Assembly (NCBI GenBank): GCA_031429355.1
Contig: JANOZM010000016.1
Location: 248,001 to 312,000, forward strand
DNA: 64,000 nt
Source: JANOZM01 sp031429355
GTDB taxonomy: Bacteria > Pseudomonadota > Gammaproteobacteria > Burkholderiales > Burkholderiaceae_E
Direction of reading: 5' to 3'
Positions 1 to 8,179 of the stretch are shown piece after piece; position 1 is the stretch's first letter, and every line of letters begins with the position of its first letter. The translations under genes were made by a program, and so were the position numbers. Under the pieces are notes generated by a model that was not told the origin of the DNA, ran no database searches, and saw only the letters and a program-made list of their open reading frames with translations.

Positions 1-552
1 CCAAAACAAAAACGCCATAATCGGCATAGGTGCAAAGATAGCCAGCGTAATCCGATAATCAACCGCTAAGGTTAAGGCCGCAGTCATTACTACTAAGTTA
101 CAAACGCCGTCAAAACCGGCTAATGCGCCTTCACCAGCGGCCATTTCAATGGCATCAATATCGTTGGTTGCCGCCGCCATTAAATCGCCGGTGCGTTGGT
201 TTTGATAAAAGCTAGGAGTCTGTAAGCACAGGCGCTGATACAACTGAGTTCGTAGCTGCACGCCTAACTTGTAAACAGCACGAAACAAAAACAAGCGCCA
301 ACCGGCGCGCATAAAATAAATTAGTAGGGCCGCAACCACTAACCAAGCTAACGATTGCAGCAACGCTTCTAGCGGTGCATTTGCGCCTACCCCAGCAGCG
401 GACCCTTTAGCTAATGAATCCACAACTTCGCCAATGTGGCGCGGAATCCAAGCGTTAAGCCCCACAATACCCAAAAGCATTGCGGCGGCGGCGAAGTAAT
501 TGAGCCAATGTTTTTTGGCGAATTGACGGAGTAATTGGTGAAGTGACTGCAT
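1..552 (-). CDS. ABC exporter, membrane domain (MdlA/SmdA-like), N-terminal part; runs off the left edge
   Basis: The reverse strand is open from an ATG at 552 to the window edge, giving the first 184 residues. It begins MQSLHQLLRQFAKKHWL, has a hydrophobic segment at about residues 18-35 and another near 65-82, and carries the stretch RTGDLMAAATNDIDAIEMA, the intracellular coupling segment typical of the type I exporter half-transporters related to MdlA. The nucleotide-binding domain would lie outside the window. Such half-transporters act as dimers in the inner membrane and export drugs or lipids. The substrate cannot be told from this fragment. It is divergent from the M15 peptidase gene with a 75-bp gap. 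Confidence 0.85.
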   Translation of the reverse strand, partial: MQSLHQLLRQFAKKHWLNYFAAAAMLLGIVGLNAWIPRHIGEVVDSLAKGSAAGVGANAPLEALLQSLAWLVVAALLIYFMRAGWRLFLFRAVYKLGVQLRTQLYQRLCLQTPSFYQNQRTGDLMAAATNDIDAIEMAAGEGALAGFDGVCNLVVMTAALTLAVDYRITLAIFAPMPIMAFLFW

Positions 553-627
553 GTGGCGGTATTATAAAGGCTATGGCAAGTCAGTTTAAATTCATTAATA
601 AATTTATCAAACAGTACGTTTTTCGTT

Positions 628-1350
628 ATGCCTAAGGCTCCTATTTTTTTAAAATGCTTGTTTGTTTTACTAAGACCTGCTGCAGCTGTTGTTGCATTGG
701 CTTGTGCGATCTTGCCTTTATCTGCTTTTGCAAACGATAAAGCAAAAACGGCTTGTGTCGCGGCTCAAGAGTTTTGCTCTTCGATCGAATCGTTGTCCGA
801 GAGACAAATTAAAGCAATGGTTGGGGTGGTATGGCAAAAGGGATGCCCGGTTCAATTAGCCGAGCTGCGGGTGGTAAACGCAACCCACAGAACTTTTAAA
901 GGTTCTGTTGCCGTTGGCTCGGTTGTTGTTCATCAACAGTACGCTAAAGCTGTGGCACAAGTATTGCGCCAATTATTTGAAGCAAATTTCCCCATCGAAT
1001 CGATGTTTCCCATTGAGGCCTTTGGCGGAGATGACGAGCGAGCACAATTGGCTAACAATACATCGGCGTTTAATTGCCGAGTGGTTAAAGGATCTAAAGT
1101 GTTTTCGCAACATGCTTACGGGCGAGCAATCGATATCAACCCGCTACAAAACCCTTTTGTTAAGAAAAAGGACTCCGGCCGTAAATCGCTTGATCAACGA
1201 TTTGTGGATAGACTTGCTGCCGCTAAAGTACCAGGGGTAATTGGGCCACAAAGCGTCCCTGTAGAGGCCTTTAAGCAAATTGGTTGGTCTTGGGGTGGAA
1301 ACTGGCGCGTAAACAAGGATTATCAACACTTTTCGGCTACCAACCGCTGA
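628..1350 (+). CDS. Secreted M15-family peptidase (D-Ala-D-Ala carboxypeptidase / L-Ala-D-Glu peptidase-like)
   Basis: This 240-residue protein starts with a signal-peptide-like segment (hydrophobic core about residues 9-34, ending SAFA). The C-terminal half carries the zinc-site signature of M15 peptidases: SQHAYGRAIDINPLQNP (His and Asp ligands near residues 160-170) and a terminal YQHF with the third ligand. WGGNW close to the end is also typical of the M15C/VanY-like group. By family it should cleave peptide stems of peptidoglycan in the periplasm. It is a lone gene, convergent with the small gene at 1371-1634. Exact bond specificity is not visible in the sequence. Confidence 0.8.
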   Translation: MPKAPIFLKCLFVLLRPAAAVVALACAILPLSAFANDKAKTACVAAQEFCSSIESLSERQIKAMVGVVWQKGCPVQLAELRVVNATHRTFKGSVAVGSVVVHQQYAKAVAQVLRQLFEANFPIESMFPIEAFGGDDERAQLANNTSAFNCRVVKGSKVFSQHAYGRAIDINPLQNPFVKKKDSGRKSLDQRFVDRLAAAKVPGVIGPQSVPVEAFKQIGWSWGGNWRVNKDYQHFSATNR

Positions 1351-1370
1351 TCACGCAAAGTTGCGCCAAG

Positions 1371-1634
1371 CTAAATAGCTTTATTTTGTTGCATCAGTAA
1401 TTCTTGCGAACTAGGTTTTTGTGCGTCCATTAAAACTTGCTGAATGATTGTTTCGGCAGATGGTGCATCGGGTAACTGACTAATTAACTTAAGCGACAGC
1501 ATGGTCAGAAATAACTCGCGTTTGGTGGGCGCGCCTTGTTGCGCTGCATTTTCGCTAGTAGTCGAATTCGCGGTAAATTGATCAATCGCTCTCGCAAATG
1601 CCCGGTAAGTTTGGTCTAAGTCGGTGGTGTTCAT
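1371..1634 (-). CDS. Small protein downstream of an FAD monooxygenase (DUF2783-like)
   Basis: An 87-residue reading frame starts 13 bp after the stop of the upstream flavin monooxygenase on the same strand, so the two are probably co-transcribed. It begins MNTTDLDQTYRAFARAID and has a helical middle segment RELFLTMLSLKLISQL. In Burkholderiales, FAD monooxygenases of this type are often followed by a short DUF2783 protein, and length, position and the DLD...Y start fit. This assignment is inferred from context and a weak likeness. No catalytic motif is visible, and the function of the family is unknown. Confidence 0.6.
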   Translation of the reverse strand: MNTTDLDQTYRAFARAIDQFTANSTTSENAAQQGAPTKRELFLTMLSLKLISQLPDAPSAETIIQQVLMDAQKPSSQELLMQQNKAI

Positions 1635-1647
1635 TTAAAGTTTGCCG

Positions 1648-3255
1648 TCATTCATAAATATAGAACTGCGTAGCAAGCATTTGCTCGATTTGAGTTTGAC
1701 TTTGTGAAATTACGTCGTCACTGCACCAACGCGCCGCTACGTAGCCGTCGGGCCGAATTAATATGAGGCTATTGTTTTGCGAGCCGTAGCGTAACGCTAC
1801 CTCTGCAAAACAATCCATCGCTTTAGTTACTATTACGGTCTTCACGTTTTTAAATCGTGGAGTCGCTTCGGTTGGAAATAAGTGCAACAACACAAAACTA
1901 TGGCCGAGCGATTGGCTCAAATGTTTCACTATCTTTGGTGCAGTCTCATAACGTGCGTCGGGTGCTGGCAAGCCCAAACCAAAGTTTGCAACGGCAGGGT
2001 ATTTATCGTAGCCAACGTCGGGGCCAAGCAGCGTCGCATCGTTGTAGGCTACTGGTGTACTTTGTCGTGGATTGATTAAGGTTCTTACTTCGGGGGTGCT
2101 TTGCGCTAATCGCAAGGTAGCTTCGCGCACTAATTTAAATCCAACCGAGGGTGGGGCCATAAACTCGGTACTTTTGCTGCCATAGTCGATGTTAATTAGT
2201 GCTGCACCACGGCGTTCGTTGCTGTAAGTATTCAACAAACTATCGGGCGCTTCGCCTTTAACAACCGAGGCTAGCTTCCAGGCTAAATTACCAATGTCGT
2301 CGATACCTGAATTTAATCCGCGAACGCCAAAAATAGGCACTAAATGCGCAGCATCGCCTGCGAAAAAAATTGGGCCATGTCGATATTCATCTAAGGTTAA
2401 ACACTTGGCGTTGTAAATGGATATCCACAACGGTTCCCAAGGTTCGGCTTCACCAATCCATTGCAAATGCGATTTAATGCGCGGCAAAACGTTTTCGGGT
2501 TTGATGGCCTCAACTGGGTCTTCGTCGTCCCGCAGTTGATAGTCAATACGCCAAATATCATCGGGTTGACGATGCATCAAAATGGTTGAGCCGGGATTGC
2601 TGGGGGGATCAAACCATGCCAATCGTTCGGTAGGGCGTTTGGTTTTTTGAACTACGTCAACAATGACGTAACGGCCTTCGTATTGAATGCCTTTTAGGCT
2701 TAAGCCCAATTGTTCTCGAACAAAACTGCGGCCACCATCGCACGCGATTAAGTAGGGGCTCGATATCGTTTCTTGCGATTGGTTGCTGTCTTTATATGTG
2801 GTTAAGGTTACTAAATTGCCTTCGCGTTGAATGTCAGTTAACCGTGTTCCCCAGCCCACATCAATAAAGCATTTGCCTTCGGCGTCTTTGTACGCGAGTC
2901 CGGCTTCTAAAGCGAACTGCTCTACATAGTATTGCTGCAAATTGACCATTGGAAAAAAGCGTTGCCCAGGGTCGTGGGGCATATTGAAATTTAACACTTC
3001 GGTTTCTTGATAAAAACTTCGCCCATCGGTCCAAGGCAACGCTTTTGCTTTAATTGCCGACTCAGCGCCTATCCAGCTCATGATCTCTAAAGAACGTCGG
3101 CTTAGGCAAATGGCGCGGCTGCCAGTGCAATAGCCCGCGTCGGCTTCAATGACGATGGAATATACGCCTTTTGCGGCCAGTAAGGCTGCCAGCGACAGGC
3201 CGACTGGCCCGCCACCTACAATAACGATAGGAGATTTTGAGTTTAAAGCGTGCAA
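1648..3255 (-). CDS. FAD-dependent aromatic-ring monooxygenase (PheA/TfdB, MhpA-like)
   Basis: The 535-residue protein opens with a dinucleotide-binding fold, VIVGGGPVGLSLAALLAA (residues about 11-28), and has the second FAD-contacting motif GDAAHLVPIFGVRGLNSGI near residue 300, with the GD pair typical of class A flavoprotein hydroxylases. The thioredoxin-like C-terminal third is present, as in 2,4-dichlorophenol and 3-(3-hydroxyphenyl)propionate hydroxylases. It should hydroxylate an aromatic ring using NAD(P)H and O2. No ring-cleavage genes are next to it, so the substrate stays open. It is divergent from the renalase-like fusion gene. Confidence 0.8.
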   Translation of the reverse strand: MHALNSKSPIVIVGGGPVGLSLAALLAAKGVYSIVIEADAGYCTGSRAICLSRRSLEIMSWIGAESAIKAKALPWTDGRSFYQETEVLNFNMPHDPGQRFFPMVNLQQYYVEQFALEAGLAYKDAEGKCFIDVGWGTRLTDIQREGNLVTLTTYKDSNQSQETISSPYLIACDGGRSFVREQLGLSLKGIQYEGRYVIVDVVQKTKRPTERLAWFDPPSNPGSTILMHRQPDDIWRIDYQLRDDEDPVEAIKPENVLPRIKSHLQWIGEAEPWEPLWISIYNAKCLTLDEYRHGPIFFAGDAAHLVPIFGVRGLNSGIDDIGNLAWKLASVVKGEAPDSLLNTYSNERRGAALINIDYGSKSTEFMAPPSVGFKLVREATLRLAQSTPEVRTLINPRQSTPVAYNDATLLGPDVGYDKYPAVANFGLGLPAPDARYETAPKIVKHLSQSLGHSFVLLHLFPTEATPRFKNVKTVIVTKAMDCFAEVALRYGSQNNSLILIRPDGYVAARWCSDDVISQSQTQIEQMLATQFYIYE

Positions 3256-3332
3256 TGGTGTCAGCTAATTTATGCGAAGTTGCTGGTACATTATATTCAA
3301 GCTAAAGCTAATTAACATTGGAAGTAAACGAA

Positions 3333-4790
3333 TTGAAAAAAATAGCGGTCATCGGCGCCGGAATTGCCGGCATTGCTTGCGCGCGCACGCTCGTGCAGGC
3401 CGAGCATCAAGTACAAGTTTTTGAAAAAAGCCGTGGGTTCGGCGGACGCATGGCCACCCGTAAAACCCCGTTGGGTACTTTTGATCATGGTGCGCCGTAT
3501 TTTGAGGTCAGTGATCCACGCTTTAAAAAAGCCTTGGCGGTTTGTCCCGACGTAACAGCGGTATGGAAAGGGTTCACTGCTAAGGCAACAATTGCAACGC
3601 CAACCATGAGTGCTTTAGTAGGTGAGTGGGCCAAACCATTGTTGGTCGCTAACGGACTTGAATCGCAAGCTAGTAGCGTTGCGTTAGACACCCTAGTAAC
3701 TAGTTTTCAACGCGATCTAGGCGACGCTACTAAGTGGCAAATTCAATCGACTAACGAAGGTGTCGAACAGCCAACCTTAGGCGGTTTTGATGCAATTGTG
3801 TTGGCGATACCCAATGTACAAGCGAGTGCGCTCTTAGCAAAGGCCGAACAAACGCATTTGCAACAAATAGCACAAACGGCCCAAATGAGCCCCTGTTGGG
3901 CCATGATGCTCATATATGAAGGGGTATTAACTAAACAGGACCAAAAATTAGTAAAAGCCATTAGTGGCAAACGATACAACGATAGCAGTGTCGCTTGGAT
4001 CGGCCGCGAATTGGCCAAACAATCGAGAACCGGGCCAGAGCGTTTTGTAGTGCACGCAAGCCCGGAGTGGAGTCAACAGCATTTGGAGTCTGACGAAGCG
4101 TTTGTACTAAATAAATTGTTGGCTGAGTTTGCCAAGCTAACCGGTATTCAGGCACCACCTAGCTCGAAACGCGCGCATCGTTGGCGGTATGCCCATGTTG
4201 CTAAGCCCGCGCAAAGCATAACGGCGCAATCGTTTGTTTGGGATAACAAAAGTTCAATTGGAATGTGTGGTGATTGGTGCTCGGGTAATTCGGTGCAAGA
4301 TGCTTTTGTCAGTGGCCTTGAGTTGGGGTTACACATTGCAAAGAGCGAGCCATTGACTATTCGTTTTGTACAAGCCAAAACTAATCATTTAGAACAACTA
4401 GTGCAAATTCGAACGGTAGCAATGCGCCCGAGCTTAGAAGCGGTTGGGAGGTTTGATCTAGACCGAGTACGCCAACGCTTAATCGATAATTTCTTTCCAG
4501 AATTCACTCAATTAATTTGCTTAGTGGACAAAGTCATTGGGTTTTACACTTTGCGACCTGTTGACGGTCTGTTGTTGTTAGACCATCTTTACATTGACCC
4601 AAAAAGCCAAGGGCTTGGAGTTGGGGGTGTCACCTTAAATCGCTTATTTGCACTTGCTAGCAACGAAAGCAAAACGATTCGCGTAGGTGCCTTAATTGGA
4701 AGCGATTCGAATCGGTTCTATACTGCAAACGGGTTTGTTTTGGTGTCTAGTGGTGAGTTTGATCATTACTATGAACGTAGTTGGTCTTAA
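3333..4790 (+). CDS. Fusion of a renalase-like FAD amine oxidoreductase with a C-terminal GNAT acetyltransferase
   Basis: The N-terminal ~335 residues form a renalase-like flavoprotein: KKIAVIGAGIAGIACARTL, the FAD-linker FEKSRGFGGRMATR, and a closing FAD motif CGDWCSGNSVQDAFVSG. After a short link the last ~145 residues are a GNAT fold: IRFVQAKTNHLEQLVQIRTVAM, LDHLYIDPKSQGLGVGG (acetyl-CoA pyrophosphate loop) and FYTANGF near the end. I start it at the TTG at 3333 because GGAAG precedes it by 8 bp and it gives the usual MKKIAVIGAG start; a TTG at 3318 is in frame but has no ribosome site. Renalase-like bacterial proteins are normally about 330 residues, so the fusion is unusual. Substrates of both halves are unknown. 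Confidence 0.75.
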   Translation: MKKIAVIGAGIAGIACARTLVQAEHQVQVFEKSRGFGGRMATRKTPLGTFDHGAPYFEVSDPRFKKALAVCPDVTAVWKGFTAKATIATPTMSALVGEWAKPLLVANGLESQASSVALDTLVTSFQRDLGDATKWQIQSTNEGVEQPTLGGFDAIVLAIPNVQASALLAKAEQTHLQQIAQTAQMSPCWAMMLIYEGVLTKQDQKLVKAISGKRYNDSSVAWIGRELAKQSRTGPERFVVHASPEWSQQHLESDEAFVLNKLLAEFAKLTGIQAPPSSKRAHRWRYAHVAKPAQSITAQSFVWDNKSSIGMCGDWCSGNSVQDAFVSGLELGLHIAKSEPLTIRFVQAKTNHLEQLVQIRTVAMRPSLEAVGRFDLDRVRQRLIDNFFPEFTQLICLVDKVIGFYTLRPVDGLLLLDHLYIDPKSQGLGVGGVTLNRLFALASNESKTIRVGALIGSDSNRFYTANGFVLVSSGEFDHYYERSWS

Positions 4791-4875
4791 AAATAAAGGT
4801 TCGTTATGTATATTGCGGCTTCGGTGGTTGTTGGTTTGGTTTACCTAAGTTCGAAATAAATTACAGCGCTACTAA

Positions 4876-5490
4876 ATGTCTGGTCTTTTTTTCAACGAAC
4901 CCGTGCAATTGCAAGACGATTTTTACTTGCTACAGCGCTTTGTCAAATCAGACGATTTGTTAAAAGAAATTAAACAAATCGTCACCCAAGCACCATTGCG
5001 TAAATTAATCGTACCTGGCGGTAAAACAATGTCGGTCGCGATGACTAATTGCGGTCACTTTGGTTGGGTTAGTGATGCCATAAGTTATCGCTACAGCGCA
5101 ACAGACCCCAATAGCCAACGGCCTTGGCCCGCTATGCCTCTAGCGCTTAAACAAGTTGCAACACAGGCTAGTGCGGCCGTGGGTTGGAAAGACTTTGAAC
5201 CAGACGCTTGTTTGATTAATCAATATCGAAGTGGCGCGGGAATGGGACTGCATCAAGACCGTGACGAGCGCGACTTATCGCAACCTATTGTTTCGGTTTC
5301 AATCGGTGATTCATGCAAGTTTATTGTGGGCGGTCTGCAGCGCAAAGATCCCCAACGATCAATTAATTTAAGCGATGGTGATGTATTGGTGTGGGGCGGT
5401 CGTTCGCGTCTTGTATTTCATGGCGTTAGGCCAATGCGAAAACTTGAAAGCACCTTGCGCTTTAATTTGACTTTCCGTAAGGCGGGCTAA
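4876..5490 (+). CDS. alkB: DNA oxidative demethylase AlkB
   Basis: The 204-residue protein carries the full Fe(II)/2-oxoglutarate dioxygenase signature: the first two iron ligands in GLHQDRDERD (His, Asp), the third in LVFHGVRP, and the 2-oxoglutarate and substrate arginines in STLRFNLTFRK. NQYRSGAGMG and the AMP-like start of the core match bacterial AlkB. It reverses 1-methyladenine and 3-methylcytosine in DNA by oxidative demethylation. It follows the fusion gene on the same strand after 85 bp. No Ada-type methylated promoter box could be recognised. Confidence 0.92.
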   Translation: MSGLFFNEPVQLQDDFYLLQRFVKSDDLLKEIKQIVTQAPLRKLIVPGGKTMSVAMTNCGHFGWVSDAISYRYSATDPNSQRPWPAMPLALKQVATQASAAVGWKDFEPDACLINQYRSGAGMGLHQDRDERDLSQPIVSVSIGDSCKFIVGGLQRKDPQRSINLSDGDVLVWGGRSRLVFHGVRPMRKLESTLRFNLTFRKAG

Positions 5491-5505
5491 GCCAAGCACT
5501 TATGG

Positions 5506-5916
5506 TTAGTTCCAAGGGTTGATTAAGTCTAGTTTTAACGTTGTAAAATCCGAAATGTTTCTTGTACATAATTGCAATTCGTTGGCGCTTGCAATTGCTG
5601 CTATTTGTGCATCTGGCACGCTCATGGGTTTACCGGCGGCACGCGCGATAGCAAGTACCTCGCCATAAATTAAAGCCGCGCTTGTGTCGAAACTTAGAGT
5701 TCGCCGTGCAAAACGAATACGCCACTCTGCTAGTTGGCTCGCAAGCTTTGACTTCTTTTCGCTTGCTTCTAATTTTGCAATTCCGTAACCGATTTCTGCG
5801 ATTGTGACTGTGCAGATTAAACAGGTTTCTTCGTTCTTTAAAAACCACCGTTCAACAAATACGCTAGGTTCTTGACGCATCAGTTCCGAAATTACGTTGG
5901 TGTCCAGCAAAATCAC
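5506..5916 (-). CDS. PIN-domain toxin (VapC/FitB-like) of a type II toxin-antitoxin pair
   Basis: A 136-residue PIN domain: MILLDTNVISELMR at the start, TVTIAEIGYGIAKL, and VPDAQIAAIASANELQLCTRNISDF near the end, which supply the four acidic residues of the Mg-dependent ribonuclease site. This is closest to the FitB branch of VapC toxins. Its start codon overlaps the stop of the antitoxin gene by 4 bp (ATGA), so the two are translationally coupled. By family it cleaves RNA when the antitoxin is lost. It is convergent with alkB, 15 bp apart. Confidence 0.88.
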   Translation of the reverse strand: MILLDTNVISELMRQEPSVFVERWFLKNEETCLICTVTIAEIGYGIAKLEASEKKSKLASQLAEWRIRFARRTLSFDTSAALIYGEVLAIARAAGKPMSVPDAQIAAIASANELQLCTRNISDFTTLKLDLINPWN

Positions 5917-6158
5917 AAATCAATACCTTCATGCGGTATTCGATTTTCGTCCAAGAGGTCGTTAAGATCAATTTCTGGTACAGCCAAAGACTTTAATCTC
6001 TTTAGGAAAGCCGCGGCACTTTGTTGGGGATGACGCGCAGCGTATTGTGTCAGCGCATCCTCGACGATAGCGTGAATCGGCCTTTGCTCTAAGGCAGAAA
6101 GTTGGTGTGCCAAATCTCGGGCGCGAGCGCTTCGAACGGACAGTTGAGGTGATGTCAT
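5913..6158 (-). CDS. Antitoxin of the PIN toxin (FitA/VapB-like)
   Basis: An 81-residue protein encoded first in a two-gene operon with the PIN toxin. The N-terminal half (LSVRSARARDLAHQLSALEQRPIHAIVEDALTQY is the relevant area, residues 5-39) looks like a ribbon-helix-helix DNA-binding domain, and the acidic, proline-containing tail VPEIDLNDLLDENR is typical of the part that wraps around a PIN toxin. It should repress its own promoter together with the toxin. The call rests mainly on operon position and overall shape. Confidence 0.8.
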   Translation of the reverse strand: MTSPQLSVRSARARDLAHQLSALEQRPIHAIVEDALTQYAARHPQQSAAAFLKRLKSLAVPEIDLNDLLDENRIPHEGIDL

Positions 6159-6196
6159 GCCACCATGGTATCAAGTAGATGGCATGATGTCAACGG

Positions 6197-7162
6197 TTAA
6201 TCCAAAGTCCAACCCGCATGCGCATCAACCCGCAGCATTTCCACAAGTTTTGGTAGGGTATTAACCAACAAAGGCTTTAACGTGTAAGGCGGGTTTACGA
6301 CAAATACGGCGCTTGCGGCAAGGCCTGCCGCTTTGGGTTCTATGTTTGCCTCCGGCCTACTTCCGGGGCGCAAGGAAGGGGCATTGCCTTCGCGCGAGTA
6401 GCGCGGGGCGGCATTAGAAAAATCTTTTACTTGCAAGCTGGCGCACAAAAAATCTTTGCCCGCTTTTTCGCATACTTGTTGAAGTTGTCGGGGTAAGTCT
6501 TGCGCCTCGCGGCGCGCCAAAACCGGAAACCAAATCATAAACGTGGCGGTAGAAAAACGCTTTAACGAATCGGTCAACATATCGACTACTAAGCCATAGT
6601 CTTCTTTTAACTCGTAACTGGGATCGCACAACACTAATGCGCGTCTGGTCGGCGGTGGAATTAAACGCTTGAGCCCGGCAAAGCCATTTTCTTTGAACGC
6701 AGCAACTTGGCGTGGCAATACTTTGCGGCTGGCTTGCAACGCCGAAACGTTAGCAATTAATAAGTCGGAATCGGTCGGATGGAGCTCGAACAAGCGTAAT
6801 TTATCGTGGGCTCGCAACAAGCGAGACAAAATAAATGGGGAGCCAGGGTAGGCCGCGTAATTTCCTTCTATTGCAAATGTTTTTACTAGCTCAATATAGT
6901 CGTGCAAGGGTGCCAAGCCGGCACTTTTTTTATTGGTTTCGGCTTCCATTGCGGTTACTAGTTTTGCGTAGCCTTCGTTGGCCTCGCCGCTGGTTTTCGC
7001 AAATCGATCATCCAGTTGGTAAAGCCCAGCGCCCGCGTGCGTATCAATAATGGTCATGCCCACATCTTTTTCGGCCATGTATCGAGCAATCGCAATAAGA
7101 ACCGTGTGTTTTAGTACGTCGGCGTGATTTCCTGCATGAAAGGCGTGGCGGTAGCTAAACAT
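6197..7162 (-). CDS. rlmJ: 23S rRNA (adenine2030-N6)-methyltransferase RlmJ
   Basis: The start MFSYRHAFHAGNHADVLKH is diagnostic for RlmJ, followed by the SAM-binding IIDTHAGAGLYQLDD and the catalytic-type motif VLCDPSYELKEDY (DPSY in place of the usual DPPY/DPPF). It methylates A2030 of 23S rRNA. The protein is 321 residues, about 40 longer than E. coli RlmJ. Part of the excess is a low-complexity stretch (roughly residues 255-285, rich in Pro, Arg and Ala) just before the conserved VFVVNPPYTL, which looks like an insertion. It stands alone, upstream of the antitoxin gene on the same strand. Confidence 0.93.
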   Translation of the reverse strand: MFSYRHAFHAGNHADVLKHTVLIAIARYMAEKDVGMTIIDTHAGAGLYQLDDRFAKTSGEANEGYAKLVTAMEAETNKKSAGLAPLHDYIELVKTFAIEGNYAAYPGSPFILSRLLRAHDKLRLFELHPTDSDLLIANVSALQASRKVLPRQVAAFKENGFAGLKRLIPPPTRRALVLCDPSYELKEDYGLVVDMLTDSLKRFSTATFMIWFPVLARREAQDLPRQLQQVCEKAGKDFLCASLQVKDFSNAAPRYSREGNAPSLRPGSRPEANIEPKAAGLAASAVFVVNPPYTLKPLLVNTLPKLVEMLRVDAHAGWTLD

Positions 7163-7274
7163 AATTTGAAAGTCCTGATATTCGGCCCATTGTGCCAGAT
7201 CGGCTTCGAACCTTGCCTGCCCGATCCGGCTTACACTTGCGGCTTGTTGGCTTTGGCCCTGTTAAGGATGGTTT

Positions 7275-8096
7275 ATGCGTTTAGCTGCGAAATTTGTAGT
7301 TCCTTTGCTTAAGTTTAGATTGACGGCTTTTACTGTCCGTGGCCTAGCGGCTGCAAGCGTATTGACTATTAGTTTTGGCGTACTGGTTAGCGCTGCAAAA
7401 GCGCAAGTGCCGCAACCAATACAAAACGCACCGGCATTAACTAAGCCAACTTGGGCGAGCTACGACGCAATGGTTGGCGACCAAGCGATCAAGCTGCCAA
7501 TTCCACCTGGCTATACCGAACCTAGCTCGGATATACCGGGGTTTCGCCAAATGGGTGAGCGACTCACTGCCAAGACCAATCGGTTGATGGCGTTTTATGT
7601 TTCATTACCCGATTTTCGCAAAGCCGCTGTTGGCGGCGAGCCCGAAATGCGCCAATATTTTATGGTGCAGACTTTGCGCTCGATGGAATCGTCCCGTTTC
7701 GATCCCACAATGCTTGAAGTTACAAAAACGATGCTCAAGAGCCAAGCCAGCAGTATTTTTAAAACCGCCGAGGCTGAGAGTCAAGCAACGCTAGACTCGT
7801 ATGCGAAATCAATTGGTGATGGGCAAGGAAAAATCAAATTAGGGGAAGTCACTTCACTAGGTGTTTTTGATGAACGGCCCGAGTCAATGACCTTGTTGGG
7901 TCTTTCCAAATTACAAGTGGTACGCGACGGCGCTCAAACTGAAATTACGATTCTTTTTGCGACCAATTTTATGCGGCTTAAAGACCGCGTAGTTTATTTC
8001 TATGCTTACACGCGTTACAACGGAAAAGACGACATCGAATGGGCAGCAGAATCGAGCAAGGCTTGGGTTACGCAAGCTTTGCTAATGAATCAATAA
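7275..8096 (+). CDS. Secreted or periplasmic protein of unknown function
   Basis: This 273-residue protein has a signal peptide (basic start MRLAAKFVVPLLKFR, hydrophobic stretch to about residue 42, cleavage probably after AKA-Q). The mature part begins with a Pro-rich segment, then IPPGYTEPSSDIPGFRQMGER and a mixed alpha/beta region ending in a probable strand-helix segment DRVVYFYAYTRYNG. I do not recognise a family with an assigned function. AAGGA lies 9 bp before the ATG. It is a single-gene unit ending in the hairpin at 8136-8172. Confidence 0.7.
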   Translation: MRLAAKFVVPLLKFRLTAFTVRGLAAASVLTISFGVLVSAAKAQVPQPIQNAPALTKPTWASYDAMVGDQAIKLPIPPGYTEPSSDIPGFRQMGERLTAKTNRLMAFYVSLPDFRKAAVGGEPEMRQYFMVQTLRSMESSRFDPTMLEVTKTMLKSQASSIFKTAEAESQATLDSYAKSIGDGQGKIKLGEVTSLGVFDERPESMTLLGLSKLQVVRDGAQTEITILFATNFMRLKDRVVYFYAYTRYNGKDDIEWAAESSKAWVTQALLMNQ

Positions 8097-8135
8097 GTTA
8101 ACTAGTTTAATTGTCGTGCCTGCAGCAGTTAATTG

Positions 8136-8172
8136 GTTTATCGAGAACCCAATTAATTGGTTCTCGATAAAC
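8136..8172. terminator. Bidirectional hairpin between convergent genes
   Basis: A perfect 14-bp inverted repeat (GTTTATCGAGAACC and its complement) encloses a 9-base AT-rich loop. It lies between the stop of the secreted-protein gene and the stop of the crotonase gene. Both sides are AT-rich but there is no long T tract, so it is a plausible but not classical terminator for both genes. Confidence 0.6.
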
Positions 8173-8179
8173 TAATCGC

